Source of the DNA: Sphingomonas mali NBRC 15500
Lineage (GTDB): Bacteria; Pseudomonadota; Alphaproteobacteria; Sphingomonadales; Sphingomonadaceae
Reading direction: 5' to 3'
DNA: 64,000 nt
Assembly: GCF_001598415.1 (NCBI RefSeq)
Contig: NZ_BCYX01000020.1
Location: 1 to 64,000, forward strand
Numbering within the stretch: position 1 is the stretch's first letter; every line of letters starts with the position of its first letter. Shown piece after piece: positions 35,933-43,870 of this stretch. The translations under genes were made by a program, and so were the position numbers. The notes under the pieces are model-generated. The model did not search any database. It saw only the letters and a program-made list of their open reading frames with translations, and was not told the origin of the DNA.

Positions 35933-36238
35933 ATGTCGCAGGAACGGCTGACGCACGAGGATTTCGCGCCGCATGTGGGCACCGACTTCACGGTGCCGGC
36001 GGAGGACGATTCGGTATTGATTCACTTCACGCTGACCGAGGTCAAGGTACTGAGCCATAAACCCGGTTTCGGCGACTTCCGCGATCCGTTCCAGCTGACG
36101 TTCAGTGTCGCGACGCAGGACGTCTTTCCGCAGGGGCTCTATCAGCTGACGCATCCGGTGTTGGGCGAGCAGGATATCTTCCTGGTGCCAGCAGCGAAGA
36201 GCGACGCTGGAGTCGATTATTGCGCGACATTCAACTGA
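35933..36238 (+). CDS. DUF6916 family protein
   Basis: 101 residues from MSQERLTHEDFAPHVGTDF, with a beta-rich body: VLIHFTLTEVKVLSH, GDFRDPFQLTFSVATQDVFPQGLYQLTHP and LGEQDIFLVPAAK (in pieces). This matches small proteins encoded beside tail-collar (MdpB-like) genes. The function is unknown. GGGGAAG before ATG 35933 supports it over ATG 35918. The gene is convergent with, and overlaps by 8 bp, the GNAT gene that ends the collar operon on the other strand. Confidence 0.72.
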   Translation: MSQERLTHEDFAPHVGTDFTVPAEDDSVLIHFTLTEVKVLSHKPGFGDFRDPFQLTFSVATQDVFPQGLYQLTHPVLGEQDIFLVPAAKSDAGVDYCATFN

Positions 36239-36761
36239 GGCCGTCGGGCGCCCAGTCCATTTCCAGATAGATATCCTCTTCGCGGATCACGTTGAATCCC
36301 ATTCGATTGTAGAGCGATCTCGCCGGATTGGTGCGTTCGACGAAGATGTCGACCCCCTTGCCTCGCGCCCGGGCATAGTCCTGAAGAGCGGTGATGATCG
36401 CGGTGCCGATGCCATTGGCGCGGCTGCCGGGCATCAGCGCGATGTCGACGATATGGGCGCGGGTGCGCCGCTCGTTGAGATAAAGCCGGCCGACGGGAAC
36501 GCCATCGCGTTCGAGCACATCGTACCTCGTATCGGCCAGGAAAGAGCGATAATGCTTCCGCTGCGCACTGAACTGTTGGATCAGAAAGGCGCGCTTCTGC
36601 TCCTCGGACCACGGCACGAGAGCAAGCTCATCGGCGCGCGTGGACGCGAAGAGCTGCATCAGGAAAGGCAAATCATCATCGGTTTCCGGCCGAAGCGAAA
36701 AGCCCTTGGACAGCAAAGCCTCCGGCAGCGAAAATGCCGGAGGCCCAACGGTTTCGGTCAT
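36231..36761 (-). CDS. GNAT family N-acetyltransferase
   Basis: 176 residues. The acetyl-CoA loop is SRANGIGTAIITALQDYA, preceded by the strand AHIVDIALMPG and followed by VERTNPARSLYNRMGFNVI, the usual GNAT motif A and B order. It starts 11 bp after the third collar gene and is the last gene of that operon. The acetyl acceptor is unknown. It may modify a product or surface protein linked to the collar proteins. Confidence 0.87.
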   Translation of the reverse strand: MTETVGPPAFSLPEALLSKGFSLRPETDDDLPFLMQLFASTRADELALVPWSEEQKRAFLIQQFSAQRKHYRSFLADTRYDVLERDGVPVGRLYLNERRTRAHIVDIALMPGSRANGIGTAIITALQDYARARGKGVDIFVERTNPARSLYNRMGFNVIREEDIYLEMDWAPDGLS

Positions 36762-36771
36762 GATGGGTCGA

Positions 36772-37305
36772 TCAGTTACGCGCCGGAAAGACGCCTTGCA
36801 GCGCGATGATGAAGGTGACCGCCAGATACGGCTGACTATTGTTGTGCGGCTGCGACCCGCCGGCCAGCGAGATCGACTGGGGGGCCAGCGGAATCTGACT
36901 GGTGGGCGCGGCGGCGGCATAGAGCTGATTGGGCGACGAATTGGTGAACAGCGAGTTCGTACTCGGCGTTTCGCCCGGGTTGGAATTCGCGATCACCGCG
37001 CCCGAAATCGGGTGAGTGTGCGCCGGCATTTCCGTTGTCAGCAGCGTGACGTTATTCTCACCGCCCGTTTCGCCAAGGTCGCGCGGAGTCAGGCCGGGGC
37101 CGTTGCCCGGATGCATCGGCGCACGACCCTGCAGATCCGGCAATTGGAAATTCGTCGTTCCGTTGCCGCCGTAGGTCGTGCCGAGCAACGAGAACAATGC
37201 CGTATTCTGCGAGATAGGGAGTAGCTGGCCATTGCACAGAGCCCAGCCAATGGGCGCGAAATTGCCAGCGAACATGCGGATTTCGGCAACGTAAGGATCG
37301 GCCAT
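36772..37305 (-). CDS. Phage tail collar domain protein (MdpB-like), tandem copy 3
   Basis: 177 residues. The N-terminus YVAEIRMFAGNFAPIGWALCNGQ is the hallmark of the microcystin-dependent-protein/tail-collar family. It is followed by LLPISQNTALFSLLGTTYGG and FQLPDLQGRAPMH, then PAHTHP with its conserved His pair. It ends PYLAVTFIIALQGVFPARN. Three such genes are adjacent. In phages the domain sits at fibre tips; the bacterial stand-alone proteins have no settled role. Confidence 0.9.
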   Translation of the reverse strand: MADPYVAEIRMFAGNFAPIGWALCNGQLLPISQNTALFSLLGTTYGGNGTTNFQLPDLQGRAPMHPGNGPGLTPRDLGETGGENNVTLLTTEMPAHTHPISGAVIANSNPGETPSTNSLFTNSSPNQLYAAAAPTSQIPLAPQSISLAGGSQPHNNSQPYLAVTFIIALQGVFPARN

Positions 37306-37321
37306 TATTAGTCCTTCCGCG

Positions 37322-37879
37322 TCAATTCTGGGATGGGTAAATGCCTTGCAGCGAGATGATGAAATTGATGCACAGGTAGGGCATCATGTTATCATGCGGC
37401 TGGCTGTTCCCCGTGGCGCCGATGATGCCGGCCAACATCGGCTTCAAGTCGCCGGCGACCGGAGTCTTGCTCGGATCAGTATAAAGTTGGGCCGAATTTC
37501 CGCCGATCGCCTGTTTGGGTCGGCATGGCATGGTGTTGGAGGCGGGCGCGTCGTTGGTCGGATCGACGTTGTTCGCGACCGGCCGGTGACCGTGATTTGG
37601 CAATTGGCCGATAGTCAACGTCACCTGTTCGGTGCCGGCTGCCTCTCCGATGACGCGCGTCGAAAGTCCGACGCCGGTACCCATATGAAGCGGAATCCGG
37701 CCCTGAAGATCAGGAAGATTGAAGGTGGACTGGCCATCGCCGCCATAGGTGGTGCCGATGAGCTGGAACAATGTGTCGTTCTGCGAGATCGGCGTGCTCT
37801 GCCCGCTGCAGAACGCAAAACCGAGTGGCGCGAAATTGCCGCCAAACATCCTGATTTCACCAATATAAGGAAACGCCAT
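37322..37879 (-). CDS. Phage tail collar domain protein (MdpB-like), tandem copy 2
   Basis: 185 residues starting MAFPYIGEIRMFGGNFAPLG, with FCSGQSTPISQNDTLFQLIG, YGGDGQSTFNLPDLQGRIPLH, QLPNHGHRPVANNVDPTND and a C-terminus MPYLCINFIISLQGIYPSQN. The layout matches copies 1 and 3. It differs mostly in the central variable loop (SNTMPCRPKQAIGGNSAQL), where copy-specific binding could lie. Confidence 0.9.
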   Translation of the reverse strand: MAFPYIGEIRMFGGNFAPLGFAFCSGQSTPISQNDTLFQLIGTTYGGDGQSTFNLPDLQGRIPLHMGTGVGLSTRVIGEAAGTEQVTLTIGQLPNHGHRPVANNVDPTNDAPASNTMPCRPKQAIGGNSAQLYTDPSKTPVAGDLKPMLAGIIGATGNSQPHDNMMPYLCINFIISLQGIYPSQN

Positions 37880-37915
37880 TGTGAGCCTCTCATTCGCGAT
37901 CTTGCGCGGTTCCGA

Positions 37916-38455
37916 TCAATTGCGCGAGGGGAAGATACCTTGAAGCGCGATACAGATGTTGAGCACCAGATAAGGTTGCATATTGTTGTGCGGCTGGCCC
38001 CCGCCCTGGTTGGGCATGCTGAGCGGGTTGAGGGGGACGTAGGAAGAATTCGGCGCGTTGAACGTCGCGAAATAATCGACCGCCTGCGCATCGATATCGT
38101 CCGCGAAGATGCCGCCATTGACCGCCCTCTTAGTCGCGGGCAGCGTGGTCGCAGCGAAGCTATGAGTATGCGACGGCATTTCCGTGCTGATCAGGGTGTG
38201 ACTTTCTTCACCCGCTACCTGCCCGAGTACAACGGTGGATAGGCCAGAGCCTTGACCCCAATGGATCGGCGCCCGCCCCTGCAGATTAGGCAGCGCGAAA
38301 ATGTTGACGCCGTTGCCGCCATAGGTCGTGCCTAGGATTGAGAACAGGGCCTGGTTCTGATTGATTGACAACAACTGACCGTTGCACATCGCCCAGCCTT
38401 TGGGCGCGAAATTGAACGAGAAGATCCTGATTTCGCCAAGGAATGGTTCTGTCAT
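37916..38455 (-). CDS. Phage tail collar domain protein (MdpB-like), tandem copy 1
   Basis: 179 residues, first gene of the collar operon. MTEPFLGEIRIFSFNFAPKG is followed by WAMCNGQLLSINQNQALFSI, LGTTYGGNGVNIFALPNLQ, MPSHTHSFAATTLPATK and the terminal QPYLVLNICIALQGIFPSRN. No signal peptide is seen in any of the three copies, so export, if any, uses another route. About 280 bp of non-coding DNA lie upstream before the RiPP-precursor candidate. Confidence 0.9.
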   Translation of the reverse strand: MTEPFLGEIRIFSFNFAPKGWAMCNGQLLSINQNQALFSILGTTYGGNGVNIFALPNLQGRAPIHWGQGSGLSTVVLGQVAGEESHTLISTEMPSHTHSFAATTLPATKRAVNGGIFADDIDAQAVDYFATFNAPNSSYVPLNPLSMPNQGGGQPHNNMQPYLVLNICIALQGIFPSRN

Positions 38456-38737
38456 GTTCCAGCCTCTCGCTTTTTATTCAGTACGCGGAGGGGGCGAGTC
38501 GATGCTCCCCCCCCCGGGCGGCATCGATTAAGATCGATAGAGGGTTTTCTAGGGCATTCCTAGCTGACCAAGCAAAAAAAGCATCCGACGGGCAATGTGT
38601 CCTTGAAGTCGGTCCAAAATGGCATGTAATTTCTTTGCCGGAATGTCATCCGACTTGACCACCCGGCCCGACTCGGCGCAAGAATGCCAGCTGAACATGG
38701 CGTTACCGTCATGCGCATTATTCGGGGGGCTTTTGCG

Positions 38738-38902
38738 ATGTCGTCTGTCGACTCACCTTCTTTCGAGCTGGCGCCCTCGAACGAGCGCAAGCGCTGGGAA
38801 ACGCCGATAGTGATCGTTGGATCCGCGCAGCGTGAGACCTTGTCGAACTTCAATTCCGGCGGCATCGACGTGGTCTATACAGCGTCGAGCATCGGATCAT
38901 GA
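38738..38902 (+). CDS. Candidate lasso-type RiPP precursor peptide (54 aa)
   Basis: The frame starts MSSVDSPSFELAPSNERKRW. Residues 20-28 are WETPIVIVG, which fits the Y/W-x-x-P-x-L/V...G leader motif bound by PqqD-like RRE proteins in lasso-peptide systems. Thr34 would be the -2 residue before cleavage. The remaining 19 residues are SNFNSGGIDVVYTASSIGS: Ser at position 1 and Asp at position 9 could form a nine-residue macrolactam ring. The last residue is Ser, the residue phosphorylated by HPr-kinase-like lasso kinases. It ends 15 bp from the end of the asparagine-synthase-like gene, on the opposite strand. Upstream in-frame ATGs at 38684 and 38710 exist, but none has a good ribosome-binding site. 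This is pattern-based; homologues could not be searched. Confidence 0.5.
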   Translation: MSSVDSPSFELAPSNERKRWETPIVIVGSAQRETLSNFNSGGIDVVYTASSIGS

Positions 38903-38917
38903 TCGTCTAGGGGCGTG

Positions 38918-40825
38918 TCAACGATTGCTCCGGTCGAGCCATGCGAGGAAGCGCGCCGTTGCGAGCGCCCTCATCGCAAAGGTCAGGCGGATGCGCTCGC
39001 TCAGTCGTTCTTCCGACGCTCCATTGCGCACCATCGCAGCGAGCGCTTCGACATCGATGTAGCGCGCGATTGCATCGTCTTCCCGCACATTGTCGAGTGC
39101 TGAAAGCATCGCCGGCGCGGCCTGAATGTCCATGGCGAGCAAATCCGGCTGCTCTCGATCATTGCCCGGCATCCGGCGAATCAAGGCGGCTGGCAGAAGA
39201 TCGGCAAAGGCGGTGCGGGCGAGCCATCGCTCGCGTCCATCCCGGAACAGCAGACGATCGGGCAAGGCGCAGCCCAATTCTACGATGCGCTTGTCGTGAA
39301 ACGGACGAGTTAGATCCAGGTCTGGGGTCATGGCGATGTAATTGCTGCCGGCGCCATCGGCCGACACTCGACGGCACGACTCCAGCCACCGCGCACGCCA
39401 GCGTGGGCCGGGGCGGAAGCCGTCCCGTAGGGCGCGCCCGCTGACCGCGCCGCTGGCAAAGGCCCACGCCGCGAAATCTCGCCGCACGCCGCGTCGTTGC
39501 CAAGCCGGTAGAAAGCGGTTGACTGCAACACGCCACGGCCTGCGGATCCGTTGCGGCACCAGCGCACTGATCACATCGCGGCCGATCACGCGCGTCGCAG
39601 ACCAACCCGTGAACCGCATTCGCGCGCGAAATTCGCGCATGAAACGGCGGATCTCGCCACGGCGCAAAATGGCGCCGAGCATCGCCTGGTCATATTGGTT
39701 GACGGTGTAATCACCACCATGACCATCCAGGATCAGCCGGGATCCCGCGACCCGCGCCATCTCACCGATACGGGAACGGACGATGCTGGGCGGCTGGTGA
39801 CGGAAAGTCCGGTCGAAGCTCGCCTCGAGATCATCATAGCTGGTTTCCTCACCGCGCACGTAAAATCGCAGGTCAAGGCCGGGCAGGCCCCTGAATGCCT
39901 CGACGGCAGGGCGAGCATTGCGGCGCGGGTCATCCTCCGGGAGGACCGACGCGATGCAGGTAAGCGTCCATCCCCGGTCGGCGACGATCGGTCCGGCCGC
40001 CGCCGCAATGATGCCGCTGTCGAATCCGCCGCTGAACAACAGCGAAGGCGGGTCGATCAACCGGCGCAGCCGACACGCCACGGCTTCCTCGACCGTCGAG
40101 CGATAAGTGGCGAGATAATAGGCGTCGTCGCGGCCGGAATGTGCGGGATTGGCATGCGGCTCCCAATAACGCTCGACGGTCGCGCGACCTTCGGACGTCA
40201 GGGACAGCGTGGTACCGCCGGGCAATACGTTGATATCGGCGTAGATCAGTTCGCCTTCTACGCGCTCGGTCGACATCAGTAGGCGGCGAGCCAGTTCGTC
40301 CTCGTTCACCCGTCGCGGCACGTCATCGGCTGTGAACAGACCGGCGAGTTCGGTGGCGAAGGCGAGAAAGCCGTTGCCCAAATGATAATGGATCACGCGC
40401 TGACCCATGTGATCGCGGCCGAGCAGCAAAGTGCCCTTCGCGCGGTCCCAGATCGCGAAAGCGAAATCGCCGAGCAGATGACGGGCACAATCGTCACCCC
40501 AGCGGCGCCAGGCAGCGAGCAGTACTTCGCTGTCGGGCAGCATCGCAAGATCGGTGTCGGCAATGCCGAGTGTGACGGCGAGCTCGTCGCGATTGTCCAG
40601 CCGTAGGTCTGCGACGAGCACGGCGTCGCGGGCAATGATCGGCTGCGCTTCGCTGATATCCTCGCGATTGACCTGCATCAGGCAATGACCGAGCGCGAGA
40701 CGGCCGAGCTCGACGGTCTCGATGCCGTCGGCACCGCGATGCTTCATGGCTTGGGTCATGCGGTCGACGCAGCGCGGCGAAACGTCGGCGCCGTCGAATC
40801 GCACGATTCCGCAGATCGCGCTCAC
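38918..40825 (-). CDS. Asparagine synthase-related protein (lasso cyclase, C-protein-like)
   Basis: 635 residues. The N-terminal class II glutaminase-like domain starts MSAICGIVRFDGADVS with Cys5, then MKHRGADG and LGDFAFAIWDRAKGTLLLGRDHMG. The synthetase domain holds the PP-loop LLFSGGFDSGII (SGGxDS), which adenylates an acid side chain. In asparagine synthase the acid is aspartate; in lasso cyclases it is the ring Asp/Glu of the precursor. Placement after PqqD-like, sulfotransferase and HPr-kinase-like genes favours the lasso-type role. GTG 40825 is the start. The protein is longer than a typical McjC-like cyclase and retains a glutaminase-like half. Confidence 0.82.
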   Translation of the reverse strand: MSAICGIVRFDGADVSPRCVDRMTQAMKHRGADGIETVELGRLALGHCLMQVNREDISEAQPIIARDAVLVADLRLDNRDELAVTLGIADTDLAMLPDSEVLLAAWRRWGDDCARHLLGDFAFAIWDRAKGTLLLGRDHMGQRVIHYHLGNGFLAFATELAGLFTADDVPRRVNEDELARRLLMSTERVEGELIYADINVLPGGTTLSLTSEGRATVERYWEPHANPAHSGRDDAYYLATYRSTVEEAVACRLRRLIDPPSLLFSGGFDSGIIAAAAGPIVADRGWTLTCIASVLPEDDPRRNARPAVEAFRGLPGLDLRFYVRGEETSYDDLEASFDRTFRHQPPSIVRSRIGEMARVAGSRLILDGHGGDYTVNQYDQAMLGAILRRGEIRRFMREFRARMRFTGWSATRVIGRDVISALVPQRIRRPWRVAVNRFLPAWQRRGVRRDFAAWAFASGAVSGRALRDGFRPGPRWRARWLESCRRVSADGAGSNYIAMTPDLDLTRPFHDKRIVELGCALPDRLLFRDGRERWLARTAFADLLPAALIRRMPGNDREQPDLLAMDIQAAPAMLSALDNVREDDAIARYIDVEALAAMVRNGASEERLSERIRLTFAMRALATARFLAWLDRSNR

Positions 40826-40873
40826 CCGATCGCCGCCATCATTGCGCGCCCGGTGTCGTCGATGGCGGTTGAT

Positions 40874-41143
40874 TCATGCGCCTTCCTCGATGCGGATCGC
40901 ATTGTGCTGGCCGAGCGTGGCGAGAAAGGAGTCGACCTCCGCACGACAGGTCGCGGGGTCGACATCATATTCCTCGATCAGGGCGGCGCAGAGCGATTCG
41001 ACCGTCTGTGGGGTTTCGATCAATTCCCAGATACGCGCGCCGACCGCCGACAGGCCGATATAATTGCCCTTGGCGGCACTCATCATCACAAGTTCGTCGC
41101 CGACCTTGGCGGCGAGCCAGTCGCCGTCGCGATGGATCATCAT
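40874..41143 (-). CDS. PqqD family protein (RRE domain, lasso B1-like)
   Basis: 89 residues from MMIHRDGDWLAAKVGDELVM, then SAAKGNYIGLSAVGARIWELIETPQTVESL (in pieces) and CRAEVDSFLATLGQHNAIRIEE. This winged-helix fold with N.....L...G..IW.L is the PqqD/RRE domain, which holds RiPP leader peptides for the modifying enzymes. It overlaps the sulfotransferase stop (ATGA) and lies 48 bp before the cyclase-like gene. Here the natural partner would be the leader motif at 38795-38821. Confidence 0.87.
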   Translation of the reverse strand: MMIHRDGDWLAAKVGDELVMMSAAKGNYIGLSAVGARIWELIETPQTVESLCAALIEEYDVDPATCRAEVDSFLATLGQHNAIRIEEGA

Positions 41144-42036
41144 TCCCTCTCCGTCTGAGTAGCCGACCGGCTATAGCCCAGTCGGTCCATCATGATGCCA
41201 TGATCGCGTTCGATTCGGGCGATTTGATCGTGCGAAAGGTCGTCGCGCCACCCACCGGCGGTTCCGCGGCGGAAAAAGCTATCGACCTTGCGCGGCGCTT
41301 CGCGAAAGCCGCTTTCTGCTTCCTGGCGCCGCAATTCATCGATTGAGGCGAAGGCGATCGCGCGGTCGAGCCGCGTTTGGTCGGCTTCGGTTCCGGCAAA
41401 GCGAAGCGCGGCGAGCAAGATCGCGGCGGTATCGGCGAGCATGTCTTCATAGCGGATCAGATGGACGGGGATGTCATGCTGATCGAGCCAACTACTGGCA
41501 AAGCCGCTCCAGCCGAGCAGGCGCTGACGGAATTGGCGGTCGAGCCGGTCCGACGACGACGCGAAGCAGAAATCGGGGTCTGCCATGCGGCTGATCGCGG
41601 TGTCGATCGAACAGTGCATGTGGTGCGCGAAGGACGAAGCGACATCGCGCGGATCGCGGACGAACAGGATCGCGCCGGCAGCGCCCCGCGCGCCCGCCAT
41701 GATCGGCTCGCCACTATCGGTTAGCGTATAGGCATCGTGCGCCTTGACGAAGCGCACCGGAAAACATGGATCGTCGGGGTCGGCCAAGGTTTCACCCGAA
41801 GCGGCATAGGCGTAGATTGCGGGACGCAGCCGGTCGATCTCGTCATTCGTCATCAGCGACGAATCGATCAGCGTTTGCTGATCGAACGGATTGCGGGCGC
41901 TGGCGATCGGATCGGTGCTTTCAATCAGATTGATGTCGACCGGACTATCGCTGTTCGACCACAAATTCGCGACCAGGATGCGGAACCAGGTGTTGCCCGA
42001 CTTTGGATAGGAAGCCAGCCAGATCGTGGGAATCAC
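41140..42036 (-). CDS. Sulfotransferase domain-containing protein
   Basis: 298 residues. The 5'-phosphosulfate loop is IWLASYPKSGNTWFRI (residues 5-20) and the 3'-phosphate motif is LFVRDPRDVASSFAHH, both binding PAPS. The C-terminal YEDMLAD and WRDDLSHDQIARIE regions match cytosolic-type sulfotransferases. It moves sulfate from PAPS to a hydroxyl or amine. In this operon the target could be the RiPP or a sugar. GTG 42036 overlaps the HPr-kinase-like stop. Confidence 0.87.
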   Translation of the reverse strand: MIPTIWLASYPKSGNTWFRILVANLWSNSDSPVDINLIESTDPIASARNPFDQQTLIDSSLMTNDEIDRLRPAIYAYAASGETLADPDDPCFPVRFVKAHDAYTLTDSGEPIMAGARGAAGAILFVRDPRDVASSFAHHMHCSIDTAISRMADPDFCFASSSDRLDRQFRQRLLGWSGFASSWLDQHDIPVHLIRYEDMLADTAAILLAALRFAGTEADQTRLDRAIAFASIDELRRQEAESGFREAPRKVDSFFRRGTAGGWRDDLSHDQIARIERDHGIMMDRLGYSRSATQTERE

Positions 42037-42956
42037 GGTGCCGCGTCCCCCAGCCCGATATCCGCCCAGTGCGTCCGCAGCATCGCGATCGTCGCCGGCA
42101 TCTCGTCGAACTCGAATTGCCGCTTCAACCGGAAAATGCCTGAGGTCGCAGCGAGGGCGGCGGCGGCACGGAAATAGATTTCCCGCTGATCCAGCCGATG
42201 GACTAGCAACGGACGATAGGCGTTGGCGACGAGCAATCTGGTCGCATCGACGACGTTGGGCTGCTCGATATCGGACTGCTGCTGCCCGCGTATTTCGAGC
42301 AGCGCATAGACCGCGCCGATCGGCACTGCCGCATCGCTGGCGGCGACAGGCTCGACATAGAATTTACGCAGCCGATTGCGCATCGGATCTCCGCGCCGCT
42401 CGTCGAGGCCGAGTTGGTTGATGCTCTTTTCCCACAGCCGTAGCTGGCGACCGTCGGGCTGGATGCGGGGAATGCCGTCATTGCCGATCTCGATCGCACA
42501 TTGGTCATCGGCAATGAGCGAATAGTCATGCTCACCAAGCGCAGCGGCCAGTGTGGACTTGCCTGCGCCGGACTGTCCGCAAAACAGCACCGCCTTGCCG
42601 CCGACCAGCACTGCGCTGGCATGGAGGACGATATGATTGCGCTGGTGGAGGAGCACGCCGAACACGCTGCCTGACAGGAACACCGCCACATCCTGCAATT
42701 CGGCATCATCCTCCGCCTCGAAGGCGATCGAATGTCCTCCCTCCAGCAGAAAACGCGCGACATGCGGGACATGCATCAGGAAACGTCCGTCGGTGCGCTG
42801 CCAGGTCGGACCGATCGCGTTCGCGCCATCGAGGGACTTGGGTACGGCCGCGCGGCGGATCGTCACGTCGGGCGCGCTGTCCGGGTCGCCCGGAATCAAG
42901 CCGGGAAGCTCGACTTCACTGGCGACTTCTAGCCCCGATACGCGATACGAGTACAT
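42033..42956 (-). CDS. HPr kinase/lasso-peptide kinase-like protein
   Basis: 307 residues. The Walker A motif is FCGQSGAGKSTLAAALG near residue 130, preceded by the family's LHASAVLVGGKAV and followed by LIADDQCAIE. This is the HprK C-terminal kinase fold without the N-terminal HPr-binding domain, the type found in lasso clusters, where it phosphorylates the C-terminal Ser of the precursor. ATG 42956 is chosen for GGGGGA four bases upstream and the MYSYRVSGLEVASE start; earlier in-frame starts exist at 43010 and 42986. It heads a four-gene operon with the sulfotransferase, PqqD-like and cyclase-like genes. Confidence 0.82.
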   Translation of the reverse strand: MYSYRVSGLEVASEVELPGLIPGDPDSAPDVTIRRAAVPKSLDGANAIGPTWQRTDGRFLMHVPHVARFLLEGGHSIAFEAEDDAELQDVAVFLSGSVFGVLLHQRNHIVLHASAVLVGGKAVLFCGQSGAGKSTLAAALGEHDYSLIADDQCAIEIGNDGIPRIQPDGRQLRLWEKSINQLGLDERRGDPMRNRLRKFYVEPVAASDAAVPIGAVYALLEIRGQQQSDIEQPNVVDATRLLVANAYRPLLVHRLDQREIYFRAAAALAATSGIFRLKRQFEFDEMPATIAMLRTHWADIGLGDAAP

Positions 42957-43006
42957 CGCATCCCCCCGCGATTGCGGACCGGGCATACGAAGGACCGCGA
43001 AGCCGT

Positions 43007-43228
43007 TCAAGACACTAGCCGTGGGGCGGCCAATGCCGTCAGCTCCCGACGCATGCCGTCGAGATACGCTTCGTTGACGGCGCCGACAGCCGTGCCGTCA
43101 CTGCGACGTTTGTCCTCGGCGACTTGGCGTCCCACGTCGCTGCCGCGCAACAGTGCGACGCGCTGTTCGAGTGGCGTCGGGATGACTATCGGACATCGGG
43201 CGCTTGGCAATCGGAGGTGAGGGGGCAT
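43007..43228 (-). CDS. Possible small protein upstream of the HPr-kinase-like gene (73 aa)
   Basis: The frame runs from MPPHLRLPSARCPIVIPTPL to MRRELTALAAPRLVS, with codon use like its neighbours and a plausible soluble helical end (NEAYLDGMRRELTAL). It precedes the HPr-kinase-like gene on the same strand and would be the first gene of that operon. There is no clear ribosome-binding site, and its first 12 bases overlap the proposed start of the divergent hydroxylase. I recognise no family. It could be a precursor, an accessory factor or a chance frame. Confidence 0.3.
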   Translation of the reverse strand: MPPHLRLPSARCPIVIPTPLEQRVALLRGSDVGRQVAEDKRRSDGTAVGAVNEAYLDGMRRELTALAAPRLVS

Positions 43229-43870
43229 AAAGTTGATACCGGCCGCCCAGGGGCACGCGGCCGAGGGGAGCCTATCCTGACCGACTGGACGCAACAACCG
43301 GCCTTGACGCTGCCCGACCGCGCCCGGTTGGCGCTGGCGTTCGACCCGGCGCGGTTGCAGGCCGATCTGGCGGCGGTCGAGGCGATGGCGTGGACCGACC
43401 ACTTCGTCCGGCAGAATTACGAAGGGCAATGGGCTGTCCTGCCGCTGCGCCATCAGGCTGGCGCGACGCATCCGATCATGCAAGCCGCGTCGCCGCCCGA
43501 TGCGACCGAATTCGTCGATGCCGCGATCCTCGACCGTACGCCTTACTTCCGCGAGGTCATGGCGGCTTTCGCTTGCCCGTTGAAGGTCGTGCGGCTGATG
43601 CGGCTGACACCGGGATCGCGGATCAAGGAGCATGAGGATTACGATCTGGCGGCCGATTGGGGGCAGGCACGGCTGCACATCCCGATCACCACCAATCCCG
43701 GCGTGACTTTCCTGCTGAACCGTGTGCCGGTCGCGATGGCGCCCGGCGAGGCCTGGTATCTGCGTCTGTCCGATCCGCATGCGGTGACCAATGACGGCGA
43801 CGCCGACCGTGTCCATCTGGTGATCGATTGCGTCGCGAACGATTGGCTGATCGAGCAGATCGCGGCGTGA
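43217..43870 (+). CDS. Aspartyl/asparaginyl beta-hydroxylase family dioxygenase
   Basis: About 217 residues. The 2-oxoglutarate/iron fold shows MRLTPGSRIKEHEDYDL (first iron His), QARLHIPITTNPGVTFLLN, APGEAWYLRLSDPHAVTN and DRVHLVIDC (second iron His). This is the AspH-type order. Members hydroxylate Asp or Asn side chains, and homologues hydroxylate ring Asp in some lasso peptides. The start is unclear: GTG 43217 is used, and other codons up to about 43280 are possible. The stop overlaps the FkbM start as GTGA. Confidence 0.83.
   Translation: MRGHKVDTGRPGARGRGEPILTDWTQQPALTLPDRARLALAFDPARLQADLAAVEAMAWTDHFVRQNYEGQWAVLPLRHQAGATHPIMQAASPPDATEFVDAAILDRTPYFREVMAAFACPLKVVRLMRLTPGSRIKEHEDYDLAADWGQARLHIPITTNPGVTFLLNRVPVAMAPGEAWYLRLSDPHAVTNDGDADRVHLVIDCVANDWLIEQIAA

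Noticed and set aside
36231..38455. Prophage or tailocin for the three collar genes
   Set aside because: No terminase, portal, sheath, baseplate, lysis or integrase gene is near; stand-alone collar proteins of this type occur in bacterial operons.
38500..38530. Run of C residues near 38508 as a repeat or phase-variable tract
   Set aside because: It is outside any gene and promoter I can define, and short; no evidence for function.
38560..38865. Minus-strand frame opposite the precursor candidate
   Set aside because: It has no ribosome-binding site or recognisable motif. The plus-strand frame carries the leader pattern and a plausible core.
38918..40825. Housekeeping asparagine synthetase (asnB)
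   Set aside because: The Cys is at residue 5 rather than 2 and the gene is in an operon with PqqD-like and HPrK-like genes, so a RiPP-type role is more likely.
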